Source: Anaspis maculata (Eukaryota; Arthropoda; Insecta; Coleoptera; Scraptiidae). From it: a DNA stretch of 64,000 nt. A program made the translations under genes and the position numbers. The notes below the pieces were generated by a model. The model saw nothing but the letters and a program-made list of their open reading frames with translations, searched no databases and had not been told where the DNA came from. The stretch is from positions 126,607,050 to 126,671,049 of the forward strand of contig OX421961.1 of assembly GCA_949128115.1 (NCBI GenBank). The letters run 5' to 3'. Positions 63,096 through 64,000 of this stretch are shown here, in pieces; position 1 is the first letter of the stretch; every line of letters starts with the position of its first letter.

Positions 63096-64000
63096 GCGTG
63101 TCGCAAAATTGAAGAATTCCAAGTCCAAGGTAGTTTAGGTCTAGGCACAGAATGACTATTATTGTATGTAAAACGAGTGAATATACGTTCATGGGCGTAA
63201 AGCTCAATAGCGCATTTTCGTTGATTGGTCTGGTGGAAAAGTCAGTATGGCGAGCACCGAATCATAAAATCAACCTAAAGACTTCTCTGTAAAAAATATA
63301 TTGGAACGCTCTAAGTGCTCGCATCACACCGGCATGCTTATTATGGTATGCGAACAGTTCGATCTATCTTTCTGGAGACGATCGCAATAAAATCCACCCT
63401 TCGCTGACGCCCTAGACATTAAGATTGAACTCTGTATCACATAAAATACTTTAAAATCCGGATAGGTAGGTACACACATCCATTAATGTAAATTTCAGAA
63501 CTATCGCGTTTGTCTCTACGCAGAACTCTTAATCAAATGCCATGGTTTATGCGTGATGTAGGGAATAATCTAGGAAAAGTATGAATATGGAATGAATACT
63601 GAGTCAAGAGAGTTCAACGAAAGCTTCACTTCACACCAATGCAATAGTCCAGTCAAATTAAGCAAAAATCTGGCCAAACCGGAAATAAATTCGGAAGTTG
63701 ACGAAATTTGGTGGATCGATGCAGAATTCAACGTGAACTAACATACTGAAATTCACGAAAATTCCAACGCTTGGCCTTTTTTCTAGGACCAATAAAAGAG
63801 CGCCATCCTTGTAAATTTTCGATTTTTTCTGAATAACTTGTAAACTATCACATTAAGAACACAAAAACCAGCGAAGCAAATGTAGCTTGTTAAATTCTCA
63901 AGAGATCAGTATCAAATTCATCACTTAGTGATTAATAGGCTAGTGGACATAGATTTTTTCATTTCTTTTTATGGAAGATCCTCCCAAAATTGTTGCATTG
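63096..64000. other. Window end, no recognised gene
   Basis: I found no motif, repeat or RNA gene in the last 900 bases. Confidence 0.4.

Overview
The window looks like repeat-dense nuclear DNA of an arthropod, most likely an insect. It is AT-rich, has a short (56 bp) spliceosomal intron, and carries tRNA-derived SINEs, several LINE clades, Penelope-like, Gypsy-like, hAT-like and Polinton-derived sequences, and many fold-back elements ending in TACAGG/CCTGTA. A hemipteran such as a whitefly is a guess that the sequence alone cannot settle. There is no cellular housekeeping gene that I recognise, no rRNA, no functional tRNA and no CRISPR. Nearly everything that can be read is mobile DNA, intact, broken or nested.

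Layout. 1-2 kb: unassigned AT-rich DNA with one hammerhead-like motif. 2.0-2.9 kb: a 16-17 bp minisatellite in two opposite-facing blocks. 5.4-7.3 kb: a Penelope-like remnant with its 3' end repeated in inverted orientation, itself invaded by two MITEs. 8.2-10.4 kb: a small MITE, a SINE and a hAT-like element with a perfect 8 bp target duplication. 13.6-16.3 kb (minus): an R2-like, restriction-like-endonuclease (REL) LINE split by a solo LTR. 17.8-18.9 kb: an inverted-repeat element. 20.2-21.3 kb (plus): the C-terminal half of a second REL LINE. 21.3-21.5 kb: a minisatellite made of TGACCTTGA, which matches nuclear-receptor half-sites.

21.7-25.3 kb is the most coherent coding region: five closely packed open genes in one direction. 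They are a small two-exon gene, a packaging-type ATPase, a conserved accessory protein, a small beta-rich protein and a DDE integrase. This is the signature of a Polinton/Maverick-type element, but DNA polymerase, protease and major capsid genes are absent. At 25.35-27.19 kb a decayed R1/Jockey-like LINE begins directly after the integrase stop codon.

28.5-28.9 kb (minus) holds the only plausible host-like gene, a short predicted secreted protein. 29.7-32.2 kb is a recent 5'-truncated LINE insertion with an intact 687-codon reverse transcriptase ORF, flanked by an identical 127 bp direct repeat. 32.3-34.9 kb carries two more decayed LINE fragments. The rest (35-64 kb) is a mosaic of solo LTRs from two families, nested SINEs, fold-back elements of 0.1-1.5 kb (several nested inside each other), a Gypsy pol fragment and simple repeats.

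Apart from the Polinton-type cassette there is no operon-like cooperation between genes. Order of events can be read from the nesting: LTR into LINE, fold-back into LTR, SINE into LTR, LTR into fold-back, MITEs into the Penelope element.
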